Of a DNA stretch of 11,412 nucleotides, positions 1-7,108 are shown piece by piece; position 1 is the first letter of the stretch, and the number at the start of each line of letters is the position of its first letter. Under the pieces are notes generated by a model, which was given only the letters and a program-made list of their open reading frames with translations, was not told the origin of the DNA and did no database searches. This DNA comes from Chitinophagaceae bacterium (lineage in GTDB: Bacteria > Bacteroidota > Bacteroidia > Chitinophagales > Chitinophagaceae). The translations under genes were made by a program, and so were the position numbers. Location of the stretch: the NCBI GenBank assembly GCA_020846105.1, contig JADLEN010000130.1, forward strand, positions 1-11,412. Reading direction: 5' to 3'.

Positions 1-39
1 AATGGAAGCGCCTTTGTATTTCCCTAAAAAAATTTGACA

Positions 40-42
40 TAA
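40..42. repeat. Target-site duplication, left copy (TAA)
   Basis: TAA directly abuts the IS end at 43 and is repeated at 1678-1680 directly outside the other end. Three base pairs is a usual duplication for this family. A match this short could occur by chance, but it falls exactly at both ends defined independently by the inverted repeats. Confidence 0.7.
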
Positions 43-74
43 TGTCTCGTACTAGAAAATGTTGACGATTTTGG
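43..74 (-). repeat. IS terminal inverted repeat, transposase-distal end (IRR)
   Basis: On the plus strand this begins TGTCTCGTACTAGAAAATG and ends GACGATTTTGG. It aligns with the reverse complement of 1645-1677 at about 24 of 33 positions with one gap. It marks the end of the IS downstream of orfB. Confidence 0.85.
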
Positions 75-253
75 AGATGTGAATAAAATAGCTTGTTTTC
101 GTCGATGTTATACTGATATAACTTGTCAAAAGTAATAAAACTTTCTTTACATTTCTTGTTGCTACGGTTTATAGTTGACATAAGCGGTGGCGATTTGTTG
201 GCGTATTTTATTTCTTGCATAATCAAGGTACTTCTGTTGAAATTTTTGTGTAG
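75..253. other. IS 3' tail without a confident gene
   Basis: About 180 bp lie between the hairpin and the IS end. The minus strand has an open frame with ATG at 218-220 that continues through the IS end to position 1 and beyond the window. A second open frame ends at TAG 162-164. Neither resembles a family I recognise. With the flank at 1-42, nothing else was seen in this stretch. Confidence 0.4.
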
Positions 254-327
254 CCTTATCCACAAATCCACCTAGGTAGCAAGCCCCTAAGGCTTGACTA
301 CCGTATAAGGTGGACTTGTGGATAAGG
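254..327 (-). repeat. Long hairpin around the orfB stop codon
   Basis: The outer arms 254-273 and 308-327 pair at 19 of 20 positions. Inside are 275-279 with 298-302 (5 bp) and 281-285 with 291-295 (5 bp), closed by a 5-nt loop at 286-290. The total is about 29 bp in 74 nt. The orfB TAG (287-289) is in the apical loop, so the last 12 or so OrfB codons form the 5' arm in the mRNA. No U-tract follows on either strand, so it is not a standard intrinsic terminator. Its role is unknown; translation control, mRNA protection, or a barrier to read-in are possible. Confidence 0.8.
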
Positions 328-1222
328 TATTCATTGCATCTAATTCATCTTTTGGCAAAACTCTGTGGTAGGTTTTCTTTTTCCAGTGCTTTTGCATAGG
401 CGCATCAAGTTTATGAGCTTCAAATGGCGTCATGTAATTACAAATCATATGCGGACGGAGATTATTGTAATTATGAATAGCGGAATCTACAGCCAATAAA
501 GCCTCTGCGTATGATTTAAATACACGATTCAATCGAAAATCTGCTTTTAAAATTCCATTCACCCTTTCTGCCATTGCATTTTCATAAGGGTCGCCATTAT
601 CAGTCATGCTAATCATTATTCCTGCTTCTTTTAGTTTGCGCACATATTGAAAACTACAATACTGTGAACCTCTATCTGAGTGATGAATTAACAGCTCATC
701 CTTCTTTGTACGGTTGCTAATCGCCATATCCAATGCTTTTAAACAACCTTCTGCTGTTAGAAGTGGATGTAAACAATACCCAACAATTTTTCTTGAATGT
801 GCATCTGTTATTAATGAAAGATAGCTAAAGTCATGACCCATGCAGATGTAGGTCAGGTCACATACCCAAGCACTTTCCGTTCTAATAATATCCATACCCT
901 TGAATAGATTGGGATACTTCTTCAAATGGTGGTCTGAATTAGTTGTCTTAGGGCTAATCTTATTCCTTTTGACTAATTGATTATGGGTAGTCAGCAGTTT
1001 ATGAAGCTTATCCCTGCCCATTTTAATGCCGCTTGCCGCAAAACTTGACCCCAATAAACGATGTAGCTTATGTGTGCCTAATCCAGGTATCTCTCTTCTA
1101 ACTGCACTTACGAGATCCAATATCATCATGCCTTCTGCCTCTTGTTGCGCCAGATAATTTTCCTTCTGATAAAATGCTTGTCGGCTTTTACCAAACAGTC
1201 TGCAAAGACGACCAACACCCAT
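287..1222 (-). CDS. IS3-family transposase OrfB (DDE integrase core)
   Basis: This is the catalytic half of the IS transposase, which cuts and joins DNA at the element's ends. The 311 residues hold an N-terminal HTH_21-like region (about 1-95), then an rve integrase core. The acidic triad is visible as D122 in WVCDLTYI, D183 in HHSDRGSQY and E219 in NAMAERVNG. There are 35 residues between the last two, the DD35E spacing expected for IS3. The annotated ATG at 1222 may not be the normal start: its frame is open upstream to the slippery heptamer at 1270-1276, so the active enzyme is probably an OrfAB fusion of about 446 residues. The stop codon lies in the loop of the hairpin at 254-327. No inactivating lesion was seen. 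Confidence 0.95.
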   Translation of the reverse strand: MGVGRLCRLFGKSRQAFYQKENYLAQQEAEGMMILDLVSAVRREIPGLGTHKLHRLLGSSFAASGIKMGRDKLHKLLTTHNQLVKRNKISPKTTNSDHHLKKYPNLFKGMDIIRTESAWVCDLTYICMGHDFSYLSLITDAHSRKIVGYCLHPLLTAEGCLKALDMAISNRTKKDELLIHHSDRGSQYCSFQYVRKLKEAGIMISMTDNGDPYENAMAERVNGILKADFRLNRVFKSYAEALLAVDSAIHNYNNLRPHMICNYMTPFEAHKLDAPMQKHWKKKTYHRVLPKDELDAMNTLSTSPPYTVVKP

Positions 1223-1248
1223 CTTTGCAATACGGTTATCCCGTAGTC

Positions 1249-1626
1249 CTATGACCGTTTGGTGCCACGCTTTTTTCTGATAGGTGTTTTTAACTCTTTT
1301 TCAGCTACATCAATCAGACTATTCAACGCATGAATCATCAGGTTTGCATCTTTTAAAGAACGCTCTAATTCTTTATTGCGTTGCCTAAGTGCCTGTAAAT
1401 CTGCTTTTTGTTTTTCGCTCATAGGTGGCAAAGTTATTAACCCTGATTCTATCTTTTTACGATAGGTATTAACCCAATTGTTGACTGCAAATACATTATG
1501 AATGTCCAATGCCTGACATACATCATAAGGGTCTTCTCCTCCAAAGAGTACTCTTAAAACGGCTTGCTCTTTGAGTTCTTCACTATACTGGTTACGCTCC
1601 AGCAACGATTGCAAATGTTCGTTCAT
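1249..1626 (-). CDS. IS3-family OrfA (helix-turn-helix, leucine zipper)
   Basis: This is the DNA-binding N-terminal half of the IS transposase, 125 residues and the usual size for OrfA. Residues about 15-55 (YSEELKEQAVLRVLFG and following) form the HTH_Tnp_1-like domain that recognises the terminal repeats. Residues about 70-108 are rich in charged heptads (LQALRQRNKELERSLKDAN) and form the coiled coil typical of OrfA dimers. Alone, OrfA usually represses or modulates transposition. Its last codons carry the A AAA AAG slippery site, from which a -1 shift leads into orfB. The stop codon at 1249-1251 is 26 bp before the ATG of orfB. The start at 1626 is 18 nt inside the terminal repeat. Confidence 0.93.
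   Translation of the reverse strand: MNEHLQSLLERNQYSEELKEQAVLRVLFGGEDPYDVCQALDIHNVFAVNNWVNTYRKKIESGLITLPPMSEKQKADLQALRQRNKELERSLKDANLMIHALNSLIDVAEKELKTPIRKKRGTKRS
1270..1276 (-). promoter_or_regulatory. Programmed -1 frameshift heptamer A AAA AAG
   Basis: Reading orfA in frame gives AGA AAA AAG, so the heptamer is phased correctly for tandem slippage over OrfA codons 118-119. I translated the -1 frame past it: 16 sense codons (AWHQTVIGLRDNRIAK) lead into the annotated Met of OrfB with no stop. This is the classic IS3-family arrangement for making OrfAB. A perfect 5-bp stem with a 5-nt loop (TACGG/CCGTA, 1231-1245) lies 24 nt downstream. It could stimulate shifting, although the distance is longer than usual. 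Confidence 0.85.
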
Positions 1627-1644
1627 TTTTGGCTCTTTTTTGAA

Positions 1645-1677
1645 CCAAAATCTGTAAACTTATTTCAGTCGAAGACA
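1645..1677 (-). repeat. IS terminal inverted repeat, transposase-proximal end (IRL)
   Basis: On the minus strand this begins TGTCTTCGACTGAAATAAG and ends CAGATTTTGG. It lies 18 nt upstream of the orfA start and matches the repeat at 43-74. No convincing promoter was seen in the gap before orfA. In IS3-family elements a strong promoter is often assembled only when the two ends meet in the circular intermediate. Confidence 0.85.
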
Positions 1678-1680
1678 TAA
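1678..1680. repeat. Target-site duplication, right copy (TAA)
   Basis: This is the partner of the TAA at 40-42, directly adjoining the IS end at 1677. Removing the element and one copy gives a continuous stretch joining the left flank to the U-tract side of the terminator at 1685-1723. Confidence 0.7.
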
Positions 1681-1684
1681 GCCT

Positions 1685-1723
1685 AAAAAAAAGCAGGCCT
1701 AATAAGAATGATTAAGCCTGCTT
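1685..1723 (-). terminator. Rho-independent terminator of the surface-protein cluster
   Basis: Arms 1691-1703 and 1711-1723 pair at 12 of 13 positions around a 7-nt loop, with a GC-rich lower stem (AAGCAGGC/GCCTGCTT). On the minus strand the stem runs directly into eight U residues (complement of 1685-1692). It lies 26 bp past the stop of the 1750-3411 gene and ends its transcription. The plus strand also has a short T-run after the stem, so weak bidirectional action is possible. The IS begins 7 nt beyond it. Confidence 0.9.
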
Positions 1724-1749
1724 TAATTTGTTTGAGTTATTTACTAGTT

Positions 1750-3411
1750 TTATTTTTCGTTGCTATTTGGTGCAGCGGGTAATTCTTCTGGTTTGCTAGG
1801 ATAAACAGCATCTTTGTTTTGAGAGCTATTATGCCATGCTGCATTTCTTTCTTGCCCAAATCCAAATGCTTCAGGCACTAAAAAAAAGCCTTTTTCATTA
1901 GCCGGTTTTTCAATTTCGTTTATTATTGGATATTTCAATGCTGTTTGGTCGTGACGTACGCCCGCTACTAGCCAGCTTACCTTTACATTAGGTTTGTCTG
2001 TTTTAATGGTAAAGCTATTGCCGCTTATTTCTTCAGCAATTATGGCTTGAGCAAAAGTGCCAATACAGGTCAATTGATATTTAAAATCCTTGTTTAACGC
2101 AATAAAATAACTTGGCAGCATAACTTTTGCCACCCCACTCACATCTGTTGTTACATTACCGTTATATAGGTTCATCATGTCATTAGATTCAACCGAAGAG
2201 TGCACCAAATACTTGTTTTCGGGGTCTAGAGGGTGATCTATTTTAAACGATTTAGTTCCCGATGCAGAATAGACACTATAGGTAGTTCCAGTAAAGTATC
2301 CTGCATAGTTAGTGCTGCCACCACTTGCACTAGCATATACTCCATAAGTAGTACTGGTACTGCCTCCCTTTGCATAAATTTCCGCACCAAAATTACTGCT
2401 TGTCGAAGAGTCGGCTAATACAACAAGAGCGCTATGATTACTACCAGATGATACAGAGTGAGCAAGTAAGCCCGTCTGCCTACCACCCGATACACTTCTT
2501 TGCTGGCCAACAATCGCAGGAGTCAATGTAGAAAACACAGAAATAAAGGTTGTTCCCGGACCGTTATTTACACCATATATACCAGCGCCTTTGCTGCTTG
2601 TTTTGCCGTAGACTCCATAATTAATTCCAGTACCATTTGAAGCAGTACCATAAACACCATAGTTTGTAGGTCCAGAAGCTGAAGCATCGCCCTTTACGCC
2701 CATCCCAGAAGTATAGCTTGTGCCACTATCCAATAGGCCATATACACCAATAGCCTCTATCCCTGAAGACGCTCCTTTGTTCCGACCAAAAACACCTCGC
2801 CAACCGCCTTCGGCATAAACGCCTGAAGCTGACGTTGCAGAACCTGCCCCAGTTACTATTACTGTTCCTTGATAAGGCAAACCTGACGAGATCGTGCCCA
2901 ATCCATTTATGTGGGTATGAAACATAGGCGAAGGTATAGTAGTACCGATACCTACTTTTCCAGTATTGTTATTGAAAATGTCTGTACCAGACAATGTCCA
3001 AGGAGATGTATTGCCAGATTTTGCCGCATATAGCGCATAAGGCACACTCACCATTTGTTGGCTGCCAATGCTTATATAGCCTGCGCCAGTATTTAACTCT
3101 ACCTCAAGAAATTTTACACCAGTAGTCCAATCAATGCCGGCCATTGGACCCGTAACTGCAGTGCCGCTACCAAGGGTGGTGTTTAAGAGACCTTGTGCTG
3201 TTGTTGTTACGGTATTTGTTTCCTGAAATAAAGTAGGACCGGATGCCGTTGCATCGTGAATCGTAAACCTAACTTGTACTAAGGCCGAGGCAAGGACAGC
3301 CCCAGAGCTGTTGCGAACCGCAGCTTGATAATTGATGGAATTGGGCGCTTGCGCTGATACTACACTTGCCAATAGCATTGCAGAAAGTAAAGAGAGTATT
3401 TGCTTTTTCAT
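1750..3411 (-). CDS. Secreted tail-fibre-like repeat protein
   Basis: The product has 553 residues and an exact function I cannot name. It starts with a signal peptide (cleavage likely VVSA|Q21). Residues about 22-130 (APNSINYQAAVRNSSGAVL through VSVPYALYAAKSGN) match a head domain common in Bacteroidota surface proteins. A GKVGIGTTIPS motif (151-161), seen in phage tail-fibre-type proteins, follows. About 195-385 is a Gly/Ser/Thr-rich series of short GVYG/GVYA units, probably a trimeric beta-structured shaft. Residues about 387-490 (SFKIDHPLDPENKYLVHSS, then DKPNVKVSWLVAGVRHD) form a conserved end domain known from uncharacterised secreted proteins. Unlike its neighbours it has no T9SS sorting domain; it ends in a Pro/Glu/Asn-rich tail. 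It follows the 3446-3946 gene by 34 bp and is the last gene before the terminator. A structural or adhesive role is inferred. Confidence 0.85.
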   Translation of the reverse strand: MKKQILSLLSAMLLASVVSAQAPNSINYQAAVRNSSGAVLASALVQVRFTIHDATASGPTLFQETNTVTTTAQGLLNTTLGSGTAVTGPMAGIDWTTGVKFLEVELNTGAGYISIGSQQMVSVPYALYAAKSGNTSPWTLSGTDIFNNNTGKVGIGTTIPSPMFHTHINGLGTISSGLPYQGTVIVTGAGSATSASGVYAEGGWRGVFGRNKGASSGIEAIGVYGLLDSGTSYTSGMGVKGDASASGPTNYGVYGTASNGTGINYGVYGKTSSKGAGIYGVNNGPGTTFISVFSTLTPAIVGQQRSVSGGRQTGLLAHSVSSGSNHSALVVLADSSTSSNFGAEIYAKGGSTSTTYGVYASASGGSTNYAGYFTGTTYSVYSASGTKSFKIDHPLDPENKYLVHSSVESNDMMNLYNGNVTTDVSGVAKVMLPSYFIALNKDFKYQLTCIGTFAQAIIAEEISGNSFTIKTDKPNVKVSWLVAGVRHDQTALKYPIINEIEKPANEKGFFLVPEAFGFGQERNAAWHNSSQNKDAVYPSKPEELPAAPNSNEK

Positions 3412-3445
3412 ATTGTTTGTGTATTTGTTTTTTTAGAAATAAAGA

Positions 3446-3946
3446 TTATTGTTTGATGAATCGGATGCTTTGCAGCAAGCCGTTGTTGTTGTCGAAAAGA
3501 TTAAGAAAGTAAATCCCCGAGGCTAAAGCCTTTAGTGATATTTCTCGTTTGTAGTTGGTACTGATTTTTTCAGCTTTTGGGTCGGTAAAGATGTTTTGAC
3601 CTGTGGCATTGGTCAAAGAAATTTTTAAATCAAGACCTTCTTTTGTAATCAAGCCTAAAGTCACTATTTCCTGTGCAGGGTTAGGGAAAAGAGCATAATT
3701 CACCAAAAGGCCTTGCTCTTTAATCGCCAATGTATTGGCAGGGTTTTGTTGAAAACCTTGGTTGACAAGGAAAGAGCCCGAAGCTCCTGATGCAGTAGCT
3801 GTTTCACCAGCTGTAAAGTCTGCTTGTATCGAAGCTCCGCTGTAGCTTCCTCCCGACGAGCCAAGCACTTGCCGGTCGGCACTTTGCGCATATGTTGCTC
3901 CAGCATATAGCATCAGAGATAGCAACAAGGTTGATTTTATTTTCAT
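3446..3946 (-). CDS. Small secreted protein with T9SS sorting domain
   Basis: This 166-residue protein has a signal peptide (ATYA|Q21) and a short N-terminal module of about 45 residues rich in Gly, Ser and Ala, with GETATA and NQGFQQ. This kind of module often precedes sorting domains in Bacteroidota. From residue 84 (YALFPNPAQEIVTL) to the C-terminus (IYFLNL, then IRFIKQ) is a type A T9SS sorting domain, which sends proteins through the outer membrane and is usually removed as they are anchored. Almost half the protein is therefore sorting signal, so the mature cargo is only about 60 residues. It lies 100 bp after the 4047-7070 gene and 34 bp before the 1750-3411 gene. No -7 element was seen ahead of it, so co-transcription is likely. 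Function unknown. Confidence 0.88.
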   Translation of the reverse strand: MKIKSTLLLSLMLYAGATYAQSADRQVLGSSGGSYSGASIQADFTAGETATASGASGSFLVNQGFQQNPANTLAIKEQGLLVNYALFPNPAQEIVTLGLITKEGLDLKISLTNATGQNIFTDPKAEKISTNYKREISLKALASGIYFLNLFDNNNGLLQSIRFIKQ

Positions 3947-4046
3947 TTATGTAATTGTTTAATTTGTTGATTTTTATTTAATTAGTGCATGTAAAATCCT
4001 TGTAATAATAAAATTTTCGAAAAGGCATTTTAGGCTAAATAATTCT

Positions 4047-7000
4047 TTAAAAAGAACTCATCGACTTGATAATTTTTTCAGTGCCAATAAGTAATCCATT
4101 TCTATCTGATATTCTTAACAAATAGATTCCGTTTGCAAAATCCTCCAGATTTACCTCCGAGGCATCTTCCTTTTCAAGTATCAATTTGCCAAGCATATCG
4201 ATCACTTGAATGTTTACGGGTATTGGCGTTTCAATAGATACTTTATCGTGAGTAGGATTGGGGTAGAGCTTTATTGATACTTGAGACAGCTCCTTTATAC
4301 CACTTGTATTTATCACATTAATAGTGTCTGAATTATTTAAACATCCATTTGCATCCGTTACTTCTACATAATAGTTTCCTTTCGATAAAATATTGTATAC
4401 ACTCTTATTGGCTCCGTATAGAATTACACCGTTGCGATACCATTGATAGTACCGGTAAATATTCGCTATCTCTAGTATTGGATTTTTGTTGATAATGCTT
4501 GGCTTTATTGGGCGTGCATAATTAGTAATTACTGCCGTATTGGTGGTGTCAATACAGCCAAAATTATTGGTTACAATAACCCTGTAAACTCCTGCAGCAT
4601 TCGCTGGTCTTAAATTGCTTGTAGGCATTGCTGGCAAAAATGCCGTACCGTCTTTTTGCCAATCAAATTTGTAAGTGATAAATCCTGGATTGCAGGTCAA
4701 TAGGAGGGAGCCTTCTTCACAAATCTTACCATCTGTGGGAGATAAAACTGAAGCCTGTGAAGTATCTTGTTGTAAATAAACGGGAGCGGCATCGCCTTTA
4801 CAACCGTAAACATCACTTACACGTAAGCCCCAAATTCCGGTAATTCCGGCTGGTACAGTATCGCTTGTTGCACCTGCCAAAGCAACTCCTCCCAAACTCC
4901 ATTGCCAGCCCGTTGCGGTAGCTGACACCGATTTTAAAGTTATCGTTTTGCCTTTGCAAAATATAAGACCAGAACTAGCCAATGAACTGATAGAGGCTAT
5001 TGGCAAGGGTTGTACTGTTACATTAAATAATGCTCTTGGACCTTCGCAAGCACCAGATGACGCTGCTAAAGATTGACTTACATAATAGCTTGTATTACCT
5101 AACGTAGAGGCACTTACCGTTGGTGCAGTTGTACTCCCAATACCTCCAATGGCGGTGGTATACCATAATAGATTGGCTCCCGATGCGCTCAATGTTGCAC
5201 TTGCGCTGCCTATACAAAGATTAAGTGGGGAACTTACTACTGTTGGTGCAGATGGCAAGGCATTTACATTAACGGATATTGATGCTTTTGGGCCTTCGCA
5301 GCCACCAGAAGACGCCGCTAAAGATTGGCTCACATAATAGGTGGTGGCAGTAGCTGTACCGGTAGTTATGACTGGAGTTGTTGCAGTACCAGCACCGCCA
5401 GACGGTGCTGTGTACCAAAGTAAATTTGTTCCTGTTGCACTTAAAGTAGTACCCGCTCCGCCAACACAAAGATTTACCGGTGTGGTAACCGTAGGGGCTA
5501 AAGGTGTAGTATTGACATTAGCAACAATTGACGATCTGGAACTTTCGCATCCGCCCGACGATGTTGCCAAAGACTGACTTACATAATAAGTATTTGTACT
5601 TGCAGAGCCTGTTGTAATACTAGGAGCTGTTGTACTGCCTACTCCGCCCGACGATGTGGTGTACCATTTAAGGTTGGTGCCTGTTGCGCTTAAGGTTGTA
5701 CCCGTACTACCTACGCAAAGATTGATTGGAGTACTAACCGATGGTGCTGTTGGTACCGCATTGACATTGGCAGTAATTGTAGCCCGAGAGCTTTCGCAAC
5801 TACCTGAAGCAGGCGCTGTGCTCTGGCTTACATAATATGTGGCGGTACTTGCAGAGCCTGTTGTAATGATAGGAGTTGCTGTAGTTCCTACACCACCAGA
5901 TGCTGCTGTGTACCAAAGTAAATTTGTACCGGTTGCACTTAATGTAGTACCCGCTCCACCTACACATAAATTGACTGGTGTGGTGACGACAGGAGCTGTG
6001 GGCAACGTATTGACTATCATTGTCACCTTGGTACTGCTCACTGTAGGAATGCTGGCACAGGGCGAATTACTTGTCATTGTGCAGGTTACTGTATCTCCAT
6101 TGGCAGGTGTGTAACTATAGGTTGTGCTACTTGTGCCAACATTACTGCCGTTGACTTTCCATTGATATATAGGAGCTGAGCCGCCTGAAGTAGGTGTAGC
6201 GCTGAAGGTGACTGAAGTGCCGGCACAAATATTATTTTGTGAGGGTGTTACCGTTACTGTAGGAATGATAGGGATTGCACCTGCACAACTTCCTAAATCG
6301 TCATCAGCAAAGACAAACGCCCCCATACTAGTTGTACTCGTTAAGGTTACCGTATCTGTACCTAGCGAGTATGCTCCTATACCACCCCAACCATTATCTA
6401 TGTATAGGTTAGTACCAATAATAGCAAAACCGGCGTTGGCAGTTGCAGAGATAGATGAGGGATTATAAACGACCCAGCTATGTAATAAAGTACCAGAGGA
6501 GCTGTATTTTTTCAAAAATTTAGGGCTACCTGTTTGGTTAAAAATATACCAGTTTCCCTCGCAATCTGCAACTAAATCGTAAGGTCCGGCACCTGAAAAA
6601 CCTGGCACTGTAACGAGTAAAGTGCCACTTCCTGTTCCATCGTATTTATAGACTGCACCAGTGCCTCCGACTAAGCTGTAAATATAGCCTCCACCAGCAG
6701 CAATATTTACAGCATAAGCATTGCCAGTACTATGTCCTGTATTTACCCAAGTTGATGTTGCAGGATTATAATAGATGTAATTCCCGGTAGCGACATCAAT
6801 GCAATAAAATGTCAAGTCGCTGCTACCAGACCCTAATATTGGAGAAACCGTAAGCCCATATGCACCAGCAGCAGGAATAGAAATGGTATTGAGTACAGGA
6901 TTGGTAGCTGATATGGGCAGGGATGGATTGAAATTATTAATGTTATACCTTCCAAATGAGCCATTCTTCCCATATATCATATTACAAACGGGCAATTGGG

Positions 7001-7070
7001 CAAACGAATGAAAAGAGAACAGTAATAAAAGAGAAAATAATGAGCTTTTAGCGTATAAATATTTTGACAT
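4047..7070 (-). CDS. Large adhesin-like protein: propeller, Ig repeats, T9SS domain
   Basis: This 1007-residue protein has a signal peptide (HSFA|Q25). Residues about 30-260 alternate short Tyr/Gly/Trp-rich strands (FYCIDVATGNYIYYNP, DLVADCEGNWYIFN) and look like a beta-propeller. Residues 270-355 form one Ig/PKD-like domain. Residues 356-688 are four tandem Ig-like repeats of 83, 83, 83 and 84 residues, each with NLC(V/I)G, a WYT core, TYYVSQS or SYYVSQS, and a second Cys in CE(S/G), suggesting one disulfide per unit. Three more divergent Ig-like domains fill about 690-920. The C-terminus (VSIKLYPNPTHDKVSIETP onward, about 931-1007) is a T9SS type A sorting domain. An outer-surface adhesin or glycan-binding role is inferred. 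It starts 38 bp after the 7109-7489 gene. Confidence 0.92.
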   Translation of the reverse strand: MSKYLYAKSSLFSLLLLFSFHSFAQLPVCNMIYGKNGSFGRYNINNFNPSLPISATNPVLNTISIPAAGAYGLTVSPILGSGSSDLTFYCIDVATGNYIYYNPATSTWVNTGHSTGNAYAVNIAAGGGYIYSLVGGTGAVYKYDGTGSGTLLVTVPGFSGAGPYDLVADCEGNWYIFNQTGSPKFLKKYSSSGTLLHSWVVYNPSSISATANAGFAIIGTNLYIDNGWGGIGAYSLGTDTVTLTSTTSMGAFVFADDDLGSCAGAIPIIPTVTVTPSQNNICAGTSVTFSATPTSGGSAPIYQWKVNGSNVGTSSTTYSYTPANGDTVTCTMTSNSPCASIPTVSSTKVTMIVNTLPTAPVVTTPVNLCVGGAGTTLSATGTNLLWYTAASGGVGTTATPIITTGSASTATYYVSQSTAPASGSCESSRATITANVNAVPTAPSVSTPINLCVGSTGTTLSATGTNLKWYTTSSGGVGSTTAPSITTGSASTNTYYVSQSLATSSGGCESSRSSIVANVNTTPLAPTVTTPVNLCVGGAGTTLSATGTNLLWYTAPSGGAGTATTPVITTGTATATTYYVSQSLAASSGGCEGPKASISVNVNALPSAPTVVSSPLNLCIGSASATLSASGANLLWYTTAIGGIGSTTAPTVSASTLGNTSYYVSQSLAASSGACEGPRALFNVTVQPLPIASISSLASSGLIFCKGKTITLKSVSATATGWQWSLGGVALAGATSDTVPAGITGIWGLRVSDVYGCKGDAAPVYLQQDTSQASVLSPTDGKICEEGSLLLTCNPGFITYKFDWQKDGTAFLPAMPTSNLRPANAAGVYRVIVTNNFGCIDTTNTAVITNYARPIKPSIINKNPILEIANIYRYYQWYRNGVILYGANKSVYNILSKGNYYVEVTDANGCLNNSDTINVINTSGIKELSQVSIKLYPNPTHDKVSIETPIPVNIQVIDMLGKLILEKEDASEVNLEDFANGIYLLRISDRNGLLIGTEKIIKSMSSF
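5007..6005 (-). repeat. Four tandem 249-252-bp coding repeats
   Basis: This region encodes residues 356-688 of the large adhesin-like protein. Unit starts at residues 356, 439, 522 and 605 give a 249-bp period; the last unit is 252 bp. Units 1 and 3 are closer to each other than to unit 2: a 23-nt stretch at 5407-5429 recurs identically at 5905-5927, exactly two periods away. The repeats create several open frames on the opposite strand that are not genes. Confidence 0.9.
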
Positions 7071-7108
7071 AAATTGAGTTTGAAAGAAAGCCTAAATGAG
7101 TTGAACTA

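Larger units (their letters stand above)
43..1677 (-). mobile_element. Complete IS3-family insertion sequence (1635 bp)
   Basis: The element has two overlapping-frame transposase genes, orfA and orfB, on the minus strand. They are bounded by imperfect inverted repeats at 43-74 and 1645-1677, both beginning TGTCT and both containing GATTTTGG. About 24 of 33 positions match with one gap. The ends start with TG and finish with CA, as in the IS3 family. A 3-bp direct repeat TAA flanks it at 40-42 and 1678-1680, a normal IS3-family duplication length. Both genes, the frameshift signal and the DDE residues look intact, so the copy is probably recent and possibly active. It is slightly longer than most IS3 members because about 240 bp lie between the orfB stop and the end at 43. 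The element was placed by eye, without a database comparison. Confidence 0.9.

Noticed and set aside
1..220. Minus-strand gene starting in the IS tail and leaving the window
   Set aside because: It is open for 73 codons, but there is no recognised family and it crosses the IS end. It is kept only as an observation.
2233..2418. Small plus-strand open frame inside the fibre-like gene
   Set aside because: It is a Ser/Thr-rich shadow of the repetitive shaft region, with no family resemblance.
3700..3906. 68-codon minus-strand frame overlapping the small T9SS gene
   Set aside because: It is an alternate frame of a gene with a clear signal peptide and sorting domain.
5007..6005. CRISPR-like or satellite array
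   Set aside because: The period is 249 bp with in-frame divergence and conserved protein motifs. These are duplicated protein domains, not short direct repeats with unique spacers.
5149..6468. Plus-strand open frames opposite the large adhesin-like gene
   Set aside because: They arise from the low-complexity Thr/Ser/Ala-rich repeats and recur with the 249-bp period. They have no export signal, no recognisable domain and no promoter, and the minus-strand frame is clearly coding.
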